The notes under the pieces are model-generated. The model ran no database searches, had not been told where the DNA came from, and worked only from the letters and a program-made list of their open reading frames with translations. From Arsenophonus endosymbiont of Aphis craccivora (GTDB lineage Bacteria; Pseudomonadota; Gammaproteobacteria; Enterobacterales; Enterobacteriaceae), in assembly GCF_013460135.1 (NCBI RefSeq), contig NZ_CP038155.1:124001-188000 (forward strand): a stretch of DNA of 64,000 nucleotides, read 5' to 3'. The translations under genes and the position numbers were made by a program. Every line of letters begins with the position of its first letter. Positions within the stretch are counted from its first letter, which is position 1. Of the stretch, positions 9,460 to 19,914 are shown piece after piece.

Positions 9460-10608
9460 GTGAAGTTTGCGTGTAGTTTTATCACCAAGGGCGTTAATGG
9501 TAGTTTATTAGCGGGTGTAACGTTAATGGCATTGTTTGCTGCATGGTCAGTAACGGTTACTGATTTAGCGGGTCGCACTGTTCAGATACCGGAGAAGGTA
9601 AATCGCATTCTGTTGAGAGAAGGACGCTTATTTCATGCGATTGCTTTACTGGAAGGAAATAAACCTTTAGCGCGCCTTGTTGGCTGGCAAGGTGATTTTC
9701 GTAAACTAGATCCACAATCATATGCGGTTTACAAAGCCAAGTTTCCAGAAATTGACAAAATTCCTTTAATTGGTAATACCAGTGCTGAAAGTGTTAGTGC
9801 GGAAAAAGTATTAACCTTAAATCCTGATATTGCTCTTTTTGGCTTATCCGGGCACGGCCCAGGCAAAAATAGTGAATTGGTCATGCAACTCGAAAAGGCT
9901 GGTGTACCAGTTGTTTTTGTTGATTTTCGTAGTGAGCCACTAAAAAATACTTTACCGAGTATTCGCTTATTAGGTAAGGCTTTGCATCGGGAGCAACAGG
10001 CTGAAAAATACGCCAATTTCTATGAAAAAAATCTTAAGTTAGTAACGGATATTACCAATAAAATTGCTAACGATAAAAAACCCACTGTTTTTATTGAATT
10101 AAGAGCGGGCTCGTCCGAAGACTGCTGTGGTACGGCAGGAAACGGTAATATGGGCAATTTTATTGATTTAGCCGGTGGGGTAAATATTGCCAAAAATGCG
10201 TTACCCGGACCATTAGGGATGATGAACCTTGAGAAGGTCATTGCTGATGATCCTGCAATTTATATTGCCAGTGGAGCCAAGATGCCTGGCAGCAAAGAGC
10301 TAGGAGTACAATTAGGTGCTTGATCGTCAAAGCAAGCAGCCATAACCAGTTTAAGCAAAATAACCGAGCGTAAAGGTATCAAGACCCTTACAGCCGTTAA
10401 AGATGGTCGCAGTTATGCTATTTGGCACAATTATTATAATTCGCCCTATAACGTTATCGTGACACAAGTTTTTGCTAAATGGTTCTATCCAGATAAATTT
10501 GCCGATCTGGATCCGCAAACTACGATGAAAGAGTTATATCGTCAATTTTTAGCGATAGAGCCAACTGGTATCTACTGGATTAGTCAAGACTCATTAAAAA
10601 GCAGGTAA
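9460..10608 (+). pseudogene. Periplasmic iron-siderophore binding protein, internal stop
   Basis: This reads as a class III periplasmic substrate-binding protein of a FecB/FepB-type importer. A signal peptide begins at the GTG at 9460 and the mature domain begins near VTVTDLAGRTVQIP. Residues typical of the family include IGNTSAESVSAEKVLTLNPDIALFG and PSIRLLGKAL. A single in-frame TGA at 10321-10323 interrupts the gene; the same frame then stays open to 10608 and encodes a recognisable C-terminal lobe (KDGRSYAIWHNYYNSPYNV and DPQTTMKELYRQFL). The ancestral product would be 382 residues. Unless the stop is read through, the protein loses about a quarter of its length. Confidence 0.85.
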
Positions 10609-10617
10609 TTATTTTCA

Positions 10618-11709
10618 ATGAGTATGACAACTGAACCTATGTCAGCTATTAAGCAGCAAGCTAATCATGATGGCATAAATATTAAGGCTCATTATCAATA
10701 TATATTGAAACGCCGTATTATATTGATAATGGCAATCATTATGTTAATTGTGCTGTCATTAGTGATTGATTTTACCTTGGGGCCATCAGGTCTTTCAGTA
10801 GCCAAGTTATGGCAAACATTGGTCTCACCAGCGAGTGTTGATATTGGTACTCATGTGATTGTTTGGGATATTCGCTTACCCTATGCATTAATGGCTGTCA
10901 CTGTTGGTATGTCACTTGGACTGGCGGGTGCTGAAATGCAGACCATCTTAAATAATCCGTTAGCCAGTCCTTTCACATTAGGTGTTTCTAGTGCCGCGTA
11001 TTTTGGCGCCGCATTAGCGATCGTTTCTGGCATTGGCATTGCCGGTATCCCTGAACAATGGTTTATTTCGGTTAATGCTTTTATTTTTGCTTTACTAGCG
11101 TTCTTAATGCTAGATGCGATCACCCGTTGGACCCGCATTGCAACTTCCGGCATGGTACTATTTGGTATTGCATTAGTATTTACCTTTAATGCCTTAGTTT
11201 CGATGATGCAATTTATTGCCACGGAAGATACCTTACAGGGACTAGTCTTCTGGACAATGGGCAGTTTGGCAAAGGCAAGCTGGACTAAGCTGGCAATGAT
11301 GGCCACCATTTTTGCGGTCATTTTTCCCATTTCTATCATGAGTGCCTGGAAGTTAACTGCACTACGTTTAGGTGAAGATCGTGCAATCAGTTTTGGTATT
11401 GATGTCCGTCGGTTGCGTTTGGCGACATTATTAAGAATTAGTATGTTATCGGCTTTATCCGTTGCTTTTGTCGGTCCTATTGCTTTGATTGGTTTAGTCG
11501 CTCCCCACATTGCTCGCATGATGTTTGGCGAAGATCATCGATTTTATTTACCGGCCAGTGCCTTAATTGGTGCTTTAGTGTTATCGCTAGCTTCGATTGC
11601 ATCAAAGAACATTATTCCAGGAGTCATTATACCTGTTGGTATTGTCACTTCTTTGGTTGGCGTTCCCTTTTTCTTAAGTATGATCTTGCGACATAGAGGT
11701 AATATTTAA
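10618..11709 (+). CDS. FecCD-family iron-siderophore ABC permease
   Basis: This 363-residue inner-membrane permease is of the FecCD (BtuC-like) family, with about ten hydrophobic segments. Family blocks include RLPYALMAVTVGMSLGLAGAEMQTILNNPLASPFTLGVSS and the C-terminal GPIALIGLVAPHIARMMFGEDHR loop that contacts the ATPase. It lies 9 bp after the binding-protein gene and its stop overlaps the ATPase start (taatg). It is the only undamaged member of the four-gene uptake locus, so import through this system is probably lost. Confidence 0.9.
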   Translation: MSMTTEPMSAIKQQANHDGINIKAHYQYILKRRIILIMAIIMLIVLSLVIDFTLGPSGLSVAKLWQTLVSPASVDIGTHVIVWDIRLPYALMAVTVGMSLGLAGAEMQTILNNPLASPFTLGVSSAAYFGAALAIVSGIGIAGIPEQWFISVNAFIFALLAFLMLDAITRWTRIATSGMVLFGIALVFTFNALVSMMQFIATEDTLQGLVFWTMGSLAKASWTKLAMMATIFAVIFPISIMSAWKLTALRLGEDRAISFGIDVRRLRLATLLRISMLSALSVAFVGPIALIGLVAPHIARMMFGEDHRFYLPASALIGALVLSLASIASKNIIPGVIIPVGIVTSLVGVPFFLSMILRHRGNI

Positions 11710-12493
11710 TGATAAAAGGATTACGAATAAATCAATTTAATGCAGGTTATCCTAAATGTCCGGTGATCCAAAATTTATCCACCAATATTTTACCCACTGG
11801 GAAAATTAACGTTTTACTTGGGCCACATGGTAGTGGTAAATCTACGTTATTGGGTTCTGTAGCTGGATTAAATAGCGCTGCTGGCCAGTTATGGTTGAAT
11901 GGGCAGGATTTAATGGCAATGAATTTTGCTCAACGTGCCAAACAAGTGTTTTATTTACCGCAATCATTACCAAATGGTGTTCATTTACATGTGCTGGAAT
12001 CGATTATTGTTGCCCAACGTGCTGCTGGCGGAAATTGCGATCACATTTGCCAATTAGAGGTTATGAAACTACTACGGCAATTAGGCATAGAGCATCTGGC
12101 ACTGTGTTATTTAGATCAGCTGTCAGGTGGACAAAAGCAGCTAGTGGGTTTGGCACAATCACTTATTCGGCAACCAAAGCTATTGTTACTCGATGAACCA
12201 TTAAGTGCACTGGATTTAAATTATCAATTTCATGTTATGGATTGAATTGCTAAAGAAACTAAGCGCAGAGATATTATTACTATCGTTGTTGTGCACGATA
12301 TTAATATTGCCTTAAGACACGTGAACATATATTAATGTTAAAAGAAGGTCGTTTGGTTGCATAGGGTGCGGCTCGAGAGGTTATTAAACCTGAAAATCTG
12401 GCTGATGTTTATGGTGTAGTTGGACGCATCGAGCACTGTTCGCAAGTGGTTCCTCAAGTCTTAATCGATGGATTAGTCGCTAATTTATTCTAA
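11709..12493 (+). pseudogene. Iron-siderophore ABC transporter ATPase, multiply broken
   Basis: This is an ABC ATPase of the FepC/FecE type with Walker A GPHGSGKST, signature LSGGQKQ and Walker B LLLLDEPLSALD. The frame is cut by a TGA at 12243-12245 just after the D-loop, by a frameshift near 12318-12325 between the H-loop segment (VVVHDINIALRH) and HILMLKEGRLVA, and by a TAG at 12362-12364. The remaining C-terminus (ENLADVYGVVGRIEH) is recognisable to 12493. The span of 785 nt is one base short of 262 codons. The intact N-terminal part lacks the H-loop, so an active ATPase is unlikely. Confidence 0.88.
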
Positions 12494-12766
12494 TTAAAAA
12501 TATCAAATTAATTAGGCTGTGCTTTTCGAGTGAAATAAAAAATTAATAAAAAGATAGGGGAAATTAATTTCACTGGCATTTGAGTGTATGTCGATTATCT
12601 GACTAATAAATAATCCTGGTATTTCTTGGAGTATAGGGAATTAATTTTTTTAATAAAAATAAATTAACGTTAATTATTATTATCACGTTTATTTCTGCTG
12701 CCGGTTATGCTGCTGAAGATAGTGATACCATTATGGTCACTACCGCAGCTGGTTTTAAGCAAAAAA

Positions 12767-13821
12767 GGCTTTGTTGAATAAATCGAACTTTTAGGTGATT
12801 GGCGGAGCTGATCGCTAAATTCGTTTCAACATCAGGTCCCCATGGCAAAGCAAAAGTTTAAAATTACCAACTGGCCCGCGTACAACAAGGCACTCAGACA
12901 ACGCGGTTCCCTGACGGTCTGGCTTGATGAGTCGGCCATCGCTGGATGGACTGACAGTTCTTCGCCTGAAGGTCGTGGCCGGCCGCTTTACTACAGCGAT
13001 ATGGCTGTTACCACTGTCCTGATGATGAAGCGTGTGTTTAACCTGTCGCTCCGGGCATTACAGGGCTTCGTTGATTCGATTTTTAAACTCATGTCTTAGC
13101 CGCTGTGCTGTCCGGACTACTCGCTGGTCAGCAGACTAGCAAAGAGCGTCAACATCAGCATAAAAACGCCAACGCGTGGTGAAATCTCGCATCTGGTCAT
13201 CGACAGTACCGGTCTGAAGGTCTTTGGCGAAGGTGAATGGAAAGTCAGGCAGCATGGGGCTGACAGACGAAGAGTGTGGCGCAAGCTTCATCTGGCAGCA
13301 GACAGTGTGACTCATGAGATTATCTGTGCCGACTTATCGCTCAGCGGAACGACAGATGCGCAGGCACTGCCGGGCCTGATTAACCAAACCCACCGGAAAA
13401 TCACGGAAGTGTCAGCAGACGGTGCTTATGACGCCTGTTCCTGCCAAGATGCGTTGCTAAGAAAGAAAATCAGGCCCCTTATCCCGCCGCGAAGCGGAGC
13501 GAAATACTGGCCGGACAAGTACCATGAACGTAACCATGCGGTGGCGAATCATCGTCTGAGCAGGAGTAATGATATGTGGAAAAAGAAAGTGGGTTATCAC
13601 CGGCGTTCAGTGGCAGAAACAGCGATGTTCCGCATAAAAACTTTGCTGGGTGGCCATCTGAGGCTGCTTGACTATGAGGTTCAGGTAGGTGAAGCAATGG
13701 TGATGGTCAAAGCGCTGAACCGTATGACGTTGTTGGGTATGCCACACAGCGTCAGGATCGGATAACAGGTGTAGCAGAGGGAGCCATCCTGTCGGCTAAT
13801 TCTGATTTATTCAACAAAGCC
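12767..13821 (+). mobile_element. IS903-type insertion sequence, copy C (in TonB receptor)
   Basis: This is a complete 1055-bp copy in the opposite orientation to all others in the window. Perfect 18-bp terminal repeats are flanked by the exact 9-bp duplication agcaaaaaa (12758-12766 and 13822-13830). This fixes the IS903-group identity (9-bp duplications) and shows a simple transposition into the receptor gene. Confidence 0.97.
12842..13765 (+). pseudogene. IS903-type transposase with amber codon
   Basis: The frame is collinear with the intact 307-residue transposases, but codon 86 is TAG (13097-13099) where the other copies have a leucine codon. Several other substitutions (for example histidine for glutamine in the AVANHRLSRSN region) show that this is the most diverged copy in the window. 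It would need the transposase of another copy to move. Confidence 0.93.
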
Positions 13822-15700
13822 AGCAAAAAATTGAAGATGCGCCTGCATCTATTCCAGTCATAGAAAGAAAACAATTAGAAGATAAGGCTTATCGTGATGT
13901 TACCGATACATTAAAGGATCTGCCTGGTGTTCATGTGATAGGGGGTGCAAGTAACACTGATATAAGTATTCGAGGCATGCCAGCAAAGTACACCATGATT
14001 TTAGTTGATGGCAAACGGGTAGATACACGAAATACTCGACCCAATAGTGATGGCTCTGGCATAGAACAAGGTTGGTTGCCGTTCTTGGTTGCGATTGAAC
14101 GTATCGAAGTTGTGCGTGGTTAGATGTCTTCACTTTATGGCTCAGATGCCATGGGGGGAGTGATCAACATCATTACTCGCAAAATAGGTAAAACCTGGCA
14201 TGGTAGTTTGCGAGCGGATACAACTATCGCTGAACGTAGTAACTCGGGTAATGCGGGTCAGGGGAGTTTTTATCTGGCCGGTCCATTAATTGACGGTGTG
14301 TTGGGAATGAAAGCAAATGGTCTTTATTCCCATCGTAATGAAGATAAATTTGTTGGTGGTTATAAGAAACAGTCAATGGGTAATGCTGGGGTAACATTCT
14401 CATTTACTCCCGATGAGCAGAATAATTTTGATTTGGATTTAAAGCACGATGAACAGCCACGTGACTCGACGATTGGTAAAACCCGTGCTTGCACTAAACG
14501 GTCATGTGAAGATGAGAATACCACTTATCGACGTAATAACTATGCATTGACGCATAACGGTAATTATCAGTGGGGTTCAATGGATACATTTATTCAACGT
14601 GATGAATCCGAGAACCCAAGTAGAAAGATGAAATATAATGATAACTTACTTAAAAACCAGACAGTATTTGACTTAGATTCACATAAGCTCAGTATTGGTG
14701 GTCAGTATCGCTATGAAGATTTACATGATCAAGACAACCAATTACCGACAGCGACCAATGTTAATCAATTAACCCGTTGGCGTTGGGCATTATTTACCGA
14801 AGATGAATGGACGATCACCAATGATTTCAGCTTAACCGCTGGTATTAGAATGGATAAAGATGAGAATTTTGGTGCACATTGGACGCCTCGCTTATATGGT
14901 GTTTGGCATATCAATGATCAATGGATACTTAAAGGTGGCGTTTCGAACGGATATCGTTCACCTGATTTACGCCAAGTGGCGCCTAGCTGGTGGCAAATAA
15001 CTGGCGGTCAAACAAGTAAAGGGATCATTCTCGGTAATTCAAATTTAAAACCGGAAAAAAGTATTGGTCAGGAAATTGGTTTGTTATGGAATAATCAGGA
15101 TGACCTGAATATCGGAGTAACAGTTTTTAATACTGATTTTAAAGATAAAATTATGGAATATCGTCTCTGTGGCGATAAATTAGCCGCTTGTAGTAATGCG
15201 ATTATTCCCAATGGCAGTCAATATGATTTTATAAGTACACGTGATAATGTTGATAAGGCACACTTGCGTGGTATTGAGGCGACATTTGATTGGCAAATCA
15301 TGGATCATCTATCAATGGCAGCCAATTACACCTACTCAGATTCTGAGCAACTAAGTGGCAATTTTAAGGGCCAAGCCTTTAGTCAAACACCTAAGCATAT
15401 GGCGAATGCATCGTTAAGCTGGCAGGCAACCACTGAATTAGAAGCTTGGACACGGGTAAATTTCCGTGGTAGAATCAATCAATATCTTTCTCGTTCATCG
15501 ATGGCGAATAAATTACCCTCTTATACCTTTGTTGATCTGGGAGTAAATTACGCGCTGAGCAAAAATCTTTCTTTATTCACAGGGGTTTATAATCTTTTAG
15601 ATAGGCGTTTAGTGGATAATGATAATAAAGCCCTATTAGATGGCCGCCGTTACAATTTAGGATTAAATTATAACTTTTAAAATTATTTTGAGTTAAAAAG

Positions 15701-15740
15701 TTAGCTAGCTATACTCATGGTAACAGCTAGCTAATTTTTT
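15701..15740 (+). terminator. Rho-independent terminator after TonB receptor
   Basis: A perfect 10-bp stem (ttagctagct at 15701-15710, agctagctaa at 15725-15734) with a 14-base loop is followed by a run of T. It lies 20 bp beyond the receptor stop. Confidence 0.8.
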
Positions 15741-15800
15741 ATTAAAAATTAAAAAAATATTGCTATTTCATAGGATGAAGTGCAGAATGTGCCATCAGAA

Positions 15801-15838
15801 ATAACTGATGCTCATTAATTGCATCAGTTATTTTTTTA
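15801..15838 (+). terminator. Second rho-independent terminator before plaP leader
   Basis: A perfect 11-bp stem (ataactgatgc at 15801-15811, gcatcagttat at 15821-15831) with a 9-base loop runs straight into seven T residues. Being the second strong terminator in 140 bp, it may be a backup for the receptor transcript or act as an attenuator-like element ahead of plaP. Confidence 0.75.
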
Positions 15839-15956
15839 TTTGTAAGCTGATTTATTTAATTTTATATGAGGCCGGAAACCTGGCCGGAGTTGATACAACT
15901 GTTAGAAAAAACGTGTAGTCAAACCAAAGCAGACTACTGTAGTGAGGAATGCTATT

Positions 15957-16172
15957 ATGGCGCAATTATCTATTTTTGCACCTGTGCCAATGGGTCATGG
16001 TTGCTGTATTATTGATGACTACGGAGCGTTCGGCTTCGAAGATAACTTATTCTCTCATTTCTCTTTTTTCTCAGCCTATAGGCGTGAGCGAAGTCTTCCT
16101 TATAACTATCGATTTAGGCAAAATAGCCAGGCTAAATCGGAAGTTGTAGGAGGTTTTGGCCATGTCTCATGA
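15957..16172 (+). CDS. Possible leader peptide overlapping plaP start
   Basis: A 71-codon frame starts at the ATG at 15957 behind a GAGG and ends at 16172, ten bases inside plaP, so its stop overlaps the plaP start region. The sequence begins [17 protein letters not shown] and becomes rich in aromatic and basic residues ([20 protein letters not shown]). I do not recognise a family. It may be a translated leader coupled to plaP, or a chance frame in the untranslated leader; another short frame starts at 15949. The peptide character is inference only. Confidence 0.3.
   Translation: MAQLSIFAPVPMGHGCCIIDDYGAFGFEDNLFSHFSFFSAYRRERSLPYNYRFRQNSQAKSEVVGGFGHVS
16110..16139 (+). promoter_or_regulatory. 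Hairpin next to plaP ribosome-binding site
   Basis: An 8-bp perfect inverted repeat (cgatttag at 16110-16117, ctaaatcg at 16132-16139) lies just before the taggagg ribosome-binding site of plaP. A second small hairpin (gtagtc 15915-15920, gactac 15932-15937) is at the start of the leader. The arrangement could influence plaP translation. Confidence 0.4.
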
Positions 16173-17541
16173 TATCCAATTAGCTCTCAGTAAAGAATCT
16201 ACCGAGATAAATAATCGTGCGCAACTGGTTAAGACATTAACTTTAATCCAGGTTGTCATGATGGGGCTGGCTTATTTGCAGCCAATGACGGTTTTTGACA
16301 CTTTTGGTTTAGTGTCATTAAAAACTGATGGACATGTTCCTTCTTCTTATATCATTGCTTTGATTGCTATTCTTTTTACTGCATTGAGTTATGGTAAATT
16401 GGTAAAACGATTTCCTTCGGCGGGATCGGCCTATACCTATGCACAAAAATCGATGAGCCCACATTTAGGTTTCATGGTGGGATGGTCATCTTTGCTTGAT
16501 TATTTATTCATGCCGATGATTAATATACTGTTAGCAAAAATTTATCTGGAAGCTATCTTTCCGGCTGTTGCGCCTTGGATTTTTGTGGTCGGATTAGTTT
16601 TTTTGATGACTATTTTTAATCTACGGGGTATCAATTTAGTTGCTAACTTAAATACCATTATTGTGATTATTCAAATCGCTGTTATGCTAGTTTTTTTAGC
16701 TGTTTTGATCCATGGATTATCTAAAGGCGAAGGTTCTGGTCAGATTTGGTCACGGCGACCTTTTACCTCCGAACAGGCGCATTTAATTCCGATGATCACC
16801 GGGGCGACGATTTTATGTTTTTCATTTCTCGGCTTTGATGGTATCAGTTCATTATCGGAAGAAACACCAAATGCAGGAAAAGTAATACCAAAGGCGATTT
16901 TCTTGACGGCCTTAATTGGTGGTTTGATTTTTATTGGCGTTTCTTATTTTTTACAGCTGTATTTTCCTGATGTTTCGCATTTTAAAACACATGATGAATC
17001 GCAACCTGAAATTATGCTATATGTTGCTGGTGCACTTTTTCAGTCTATTATTTTGGTTTTCTCTTGTGCAACCGTATTAGCATCAGGTATGGCTGCGCAT
17101 GCAGGAGTTTCTCGTCTCATGTATGTGATGGGACGAGATGGCGTATTTCCTGAGCGTTTTTTTGGTTATGTTCATCCAACATGGCGAACCCCAGCTTTTA
17201 ATGTCATTTTAGTTGGCATGCTGGCGTTAACGGCAATTTGGTTTGATATGGAAATTGCCACAGCATTGATTAATTTTGGTGCATTAATTGCTTTTACCTT
17301 TGTGAATCTTTCGGTTATTTCGCAATTTTATTTTAGAGAGCGTCGCTGTCATACTTGGCGGGATAAATTTAATTACTTAATTCTACCTATTATGGGCGCT
17401 TTAACCGTATCAGTGCTTTGGATCAATTTAGAGAAAACTTCCATGCTATTAGGCATGGTATGGGCAGCGGTGGGGATTTTTTATATGGCAATTATAACCA
17501 GCCGTTTTCGTCGGCCATTACCACACATGAATGACGCTTAG
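16162..17541 (+). CDS. plaP: Putrescine importer PlaP
   Basis: This APC-superfamily permease of 459 residues has about twelve membrane segments and closely follows E. coli PlaP (YeeF), the low-affinity putrescine:proton symporter. Conserved stretches include [33 protein letters not shown] and [17 protein letters not shown]. The ATG at 16162 is chosen because an aggagg lies 9 bp upstream and it restores the E. coli MSH start. The sbcB neighbour matches E. coli. It looks intact and would provide polyamine uptake. Confidence 0.93.
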   Translation: MSHDIQLALSKESTEINNRAQLVKTLTLIQVVMMGLAYLQPMTVFDTFGLVSLKTDGHVPSSYIIALIAILFTALSYGKLVKRFPSAGSAYTYAQKSMSPHLGFMVGWSSLLDYLFMPMINILLAKIYLEAIFPAVAPWIFVVGLVFLMTIFNLRGINLVANLNTIIVIIQIAVMLVFLAVLIHGLSKGEGSGQIWSRRPFTSEQAHLIPMITGATILCFSFLGFDGISSLSEETPNAGKVIPKAIFLTALIGGLIFIGVSYFLQLYFPDVSHFKTHDESQPEIMLYVAGALFQSIILVFSCATVLASGMAAHAGVSRLMYVMGRDGVFPERFFGYVHPTWRTPAFNVILVGMLALTAIWFDMEIATALINFGALIAFTFVNLSVISQFYFRERRCHTWRDKFNYLILPIMGALTVSVLWINLEKTSMLLGMVWAAVGIFYMAIITSRFRRPLPHMNDA

Positions 17542-17578
17542 TGATCGCAAATTTTAGCGCTATCGACGGTTTCACCAC

Positions 17579-17608
17579 AGCAAAGGCCAATTATTTGGCC
17601 TTTTGCTA
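17579..17608. terminator. Bidirectional terminator between plaP and sbcB
   Basis: A long stem (gcaaaggccaa paired with ttggccttttgc, one bulged T) with a 4-base loop lies between the convergent plaP and sbcB stops. Confidence 0.75.
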
Positions 17609-17648
17609 TATTAGCTAACCCGTTTTTGTATGTTATGACGAAACACAA

Positions 17649-19073
17649 TTAACTGGCTATCTGTTTGGCATAATCTACCAGTGCTTTTAGTTGCAGGCAC
17701 TTTTCTTTATCTTCTTGATGTTCAATAAATAATTGCTCGATAGTTTGCAAATATTCGGTTATTTTCTCGCTGGTCAATCTATCGCGTCGGTGATGTAACA
17801 AGGCAAGCTGTTCTTGTTCTGTCAATATGGCCGGATAGTTCCTGGCACGGTAACGAAAAAATAGTTGCTTCATGCGCGGATCGTCAAATTTAAGATCCAA
17901 TGCGGGTAAATTTTGCGGTAAAGTTTGACGGATAATAGCCATTGTTGAACGATCATTATCACCAAAAAAACCGGAATAAAGCTTAGTATCTACATCAGTT
18001 GCTTCAGGAAAGGGTTGCGGTTCGGTAAAAAGCTGAATAACTTTATCCCGCACTTCACTATGTTGTCGCAATATGGCTAAGTTATTCAGACAGACATCGA
18101 GATCTAGTGCTATACGTTGTGCATCTGCTGCCCGCAGTGTGTTGGCCGGAGCCAGAATTGGACATTTATTAATATGTATCAGTTTAATAGGAATGGCTAA
18201 TTCACCGGATAACTCTGCTTTGGGTGTGTATAAACGTTGCCTTAGAGTATCACTATCTAATGTTAACAGTGGGCTAATGTCTGCCGCTAGATCACAGGCA
18301 ATAATGGCATTACGGTTTTCGGGATGCCAGGCCAGTGGTGCCATTAGACTGGTATTAGCTCGTATTGCGCCCAAAATGCCAGAAACATGCACTAACGGGG
18401 TCATGGCAATAATATCAATCAATTGGCGAATTTCATTTTTATTTCTTAATTGAAAGAAGTAATTGAACATCCTTGGCTGTGCTTGCTTAACTAATTTTGC
18501 CATTTCGATAGTAGCAAAAACGTCGGCCATTGCATCATGAGCATTTGCATGCTCAATACCGTTTGCAGTGGTCAGATGTTCTAATTTGAAACTAGGTAGT
18601 CCTTCATCATTGCTAGGCCAGTTAATGCCATCAGGTCGTAGCGCATAGCAAGCGCGTAACACATCCAGTAAATCCCAACGTGAATTACCTTGCTGCCAGC
18701 TATAAGCATAAGGATCATAAAAATTACGGTAAAAAATATGACGAGTCACTTCATCATCAAATCGAATATTGTTGTAACCGACAATACAACTATTGCCTAT
18801 GCTAAAGATTACATGAATACGTCTAGCAAATTCAGCTTCATTTATGCCATGAGCTATTGCATATTGGGGCGTAATACCCGTGATCATTACGGCTTGAGGT
18901 TGAGGGAGATAGTCATCGGCAGGGGCACAGTAAAAAATTTGTGGCTCTTCGATAATATTAAAATTTGAGTCGGTTCTGATGCTGGCAAATTGTGCGGGTC
19001 GATCGAGAGCAGGATGCTGCCCAAATGTTTCATAATCGTGAAACAGAAATGAGGATTTTTGCTTATTGGCCAA
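17649..19073 (-). CDS. sbcB: Exodeoxyribonuclease I
   Basis: This 474-residue DEDDh 3'-5' single-strand DNA exonuclease serves in repair and recombination. The first catalytic motif is FLFHDYETFG (D and E), the second lies around VGYNNIRFDDE, and the third is HDAMADV. The C-terminal SH3-like and helical regions align with E. coli ExoI (475 residues). No ATG fits. The TTG at 19073 gives MANKQKSSFLFHDYETFG, the length of the E. coli N-terminus, with GGGA upstream; a TTG at 19133 would add 20 residues. It is convergent with plaP. It appears functional. Confidence 0.93.
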   Translation of the reverse strand: MANKQKSSFLFHDYETFGQHPALDRPAQFASIRTDSNFNIIEEPQIFYCAPADDYLPQPQAVMITGITPQYAIAHGINEAEFARRIHVIFSIGNSCIVGYNNIRFDDEVTRHIFYRNFYDPYAYSWQQGNSRWDLLDVLRACYALRPDGINWPSNDEGLPSFKLEHLTTANGIEHANAHDAMADVFATIEMAKLVKQAQPRMFNYFFQLRNKNEIRQLIDIIAMTPLVHVSGILGAIRANTSLMAPLAWHPENRNAIIACDLAADISPLLTLDSDTLRQRLYTPKAELSGELAIPIKLIHINKCPILAPANTLRAADAQRIALDLDVCLNNLAILRQHSEVRDKVIQLFTEPQPFPEATDVDTKLYSGFFGDNDRSTMAIIRQTLPQNLPALDLKFDDPRMKQLFFRYRARNYPAILTEQEQLALLHHRRDRLTSEKITEYLQTIEQLFIEHQEDKEKCLQLKALVDYAKQIAS

Positions 19074-19525
19074 AATATTTTCCCAATTCTTATGTAGCGC
19101 AATATGTTGTTTAATAATATTAAAATATTCCAATCTGACAATGAATGTTTTTTTACTCCCTGTGTTAACTTATTTTTAATGACTGATTGCTGAGTCCAGC
19201 AGAAATGAATTTTGTATTTTAAATTATCCGTAATCGCAATAATACGCCGTTAATGGATACTTAAGCTGAATGTCATTATTATGCAATGAATTATCATAGT
19301 ATTAGTGCTAACTTTGAAAATTTCACTTATTTATCATTTTTTGTTTAACTAAATTTAGGTTATTAATAACACAAAATTAATAAAGACAGAGCAAAAGCGT
19401 CATTATCAGTGCAAAGATAATAAAAAAGAGTAAAAATCTTAGAAATTGGATTGTGTCATTAAGTTAATCGCCGTATCGTGTAGTTTATTATTCATAATGC
19501 ATATGTTTTATTGAAAGGTATAGAA
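19074..19525. other. AT-rich region between sbcB and yeeX
   Basis: The 450 bases contain the promoters for the divergent sbcB and yeeX but no open frame or RNA that I can support. In E. coli this neighbourhood holds dacD and sbmC; neither is detectable here, so the region may be a worn-down remnant. Confidence 0.5.
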
Positions 19526-19846
19526 ATGACAAGTAAAAATAAGCAGTCATTCCAAAATGTACTGGAGTTTGTACGTATGTTTCGTCGTAAAAATAAGATC
19601 AAACGTGAATTTAGCGGATAATGAAAAACAATTCGTGATAATCAGAAACGAGTTTTGCTGTTGGATAACTTAAGTGAATATATTAAAGAAGGTATGACCA
19701 TTGAAGAGATCAGAGAAATAATTGCTAATATGCGTAGTGATTATGAAGATCGGATCGATGATTATAATATCAAGAACGCAGAATTATCAAAAGAACGTCG
19801 GGAGTTATCACAAAAATTGAAAACCACGGCTGATACTAACGGCTAA
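19526..19846 (+). pseudogene. yeeX: YeeX (DUF496 family), internally scrambled
   Basis: This is a small coiled-coil protein of the DUF496/UPF0265 family (109 residues in E. coli), of unknown function. The ends are well conserved (KQSFQNVLEFVRMFRRKNKIKRE and [19 protein letters not shown] to the end). Between them the frame reads two consecutive stops (taa tga near 19618-19623). The expected residues (LADNEKQ) appear in the +1 frame, so one base appears gained before and one lost after; total length is still 106 codons. Translation of the downstream 63 residues from the TTG at 19655 is possible. It retains a GAAAGG ribosome-binding site. Confidence 0.8.
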
Positions 19847-19871
19847 TAGAATTTGCTTAGAGTTATGAATT

Positions 19872-19902
19872 CCCTGTAACACTTTTTTATTACAGGGATT
19901 TT
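19872..19902 (+). terminator. Terminator after yeeX
   Basis: A perfect 8-bp stem (ccctgtaa at 19872-19879, ttacaggg at 19890-19897) is followed by a T-rich tail, 25 bp after the yeeX stop. Confidence 0.7.
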
Positions 19903-19914
19903 ATTAATCGTTAC

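Larger units (their letters stand above)
12640..15680 (+). pseudogene. TonB-dependent catecholate siderophore receptor (CirA-like), IS-interrupted
   Basis: This outer-membrane receptor is similar to E. coli CirA. The pieces are a signal peptide, a TonB box region (DSDTIMVTTAA), a plug domain and a 22-strand barrel ending in YNLGLNYNF. An IS903 copy is inserted at 12767-13821 with the 9-bp duplication agcaaaaaa. An amber codon at 14121-14123 replaces the residue before MSSLYGSDAMGG. Removing the IS and one repeat leaves 1977 nt (659 codons), which is full length for the family. No ATG fits the signal peptide; an ATT at 12640, behind tagggaa, occupies the expected start. The barrel part from 14124 is otherwise open. 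Confidence 0.88.

Noticed and set aside
10881-11519. Long minus-strand frame of 212 codons
   Set aside because: It is a shadow of the FecCD permease; no ribosome-binding site and no plausible domain.
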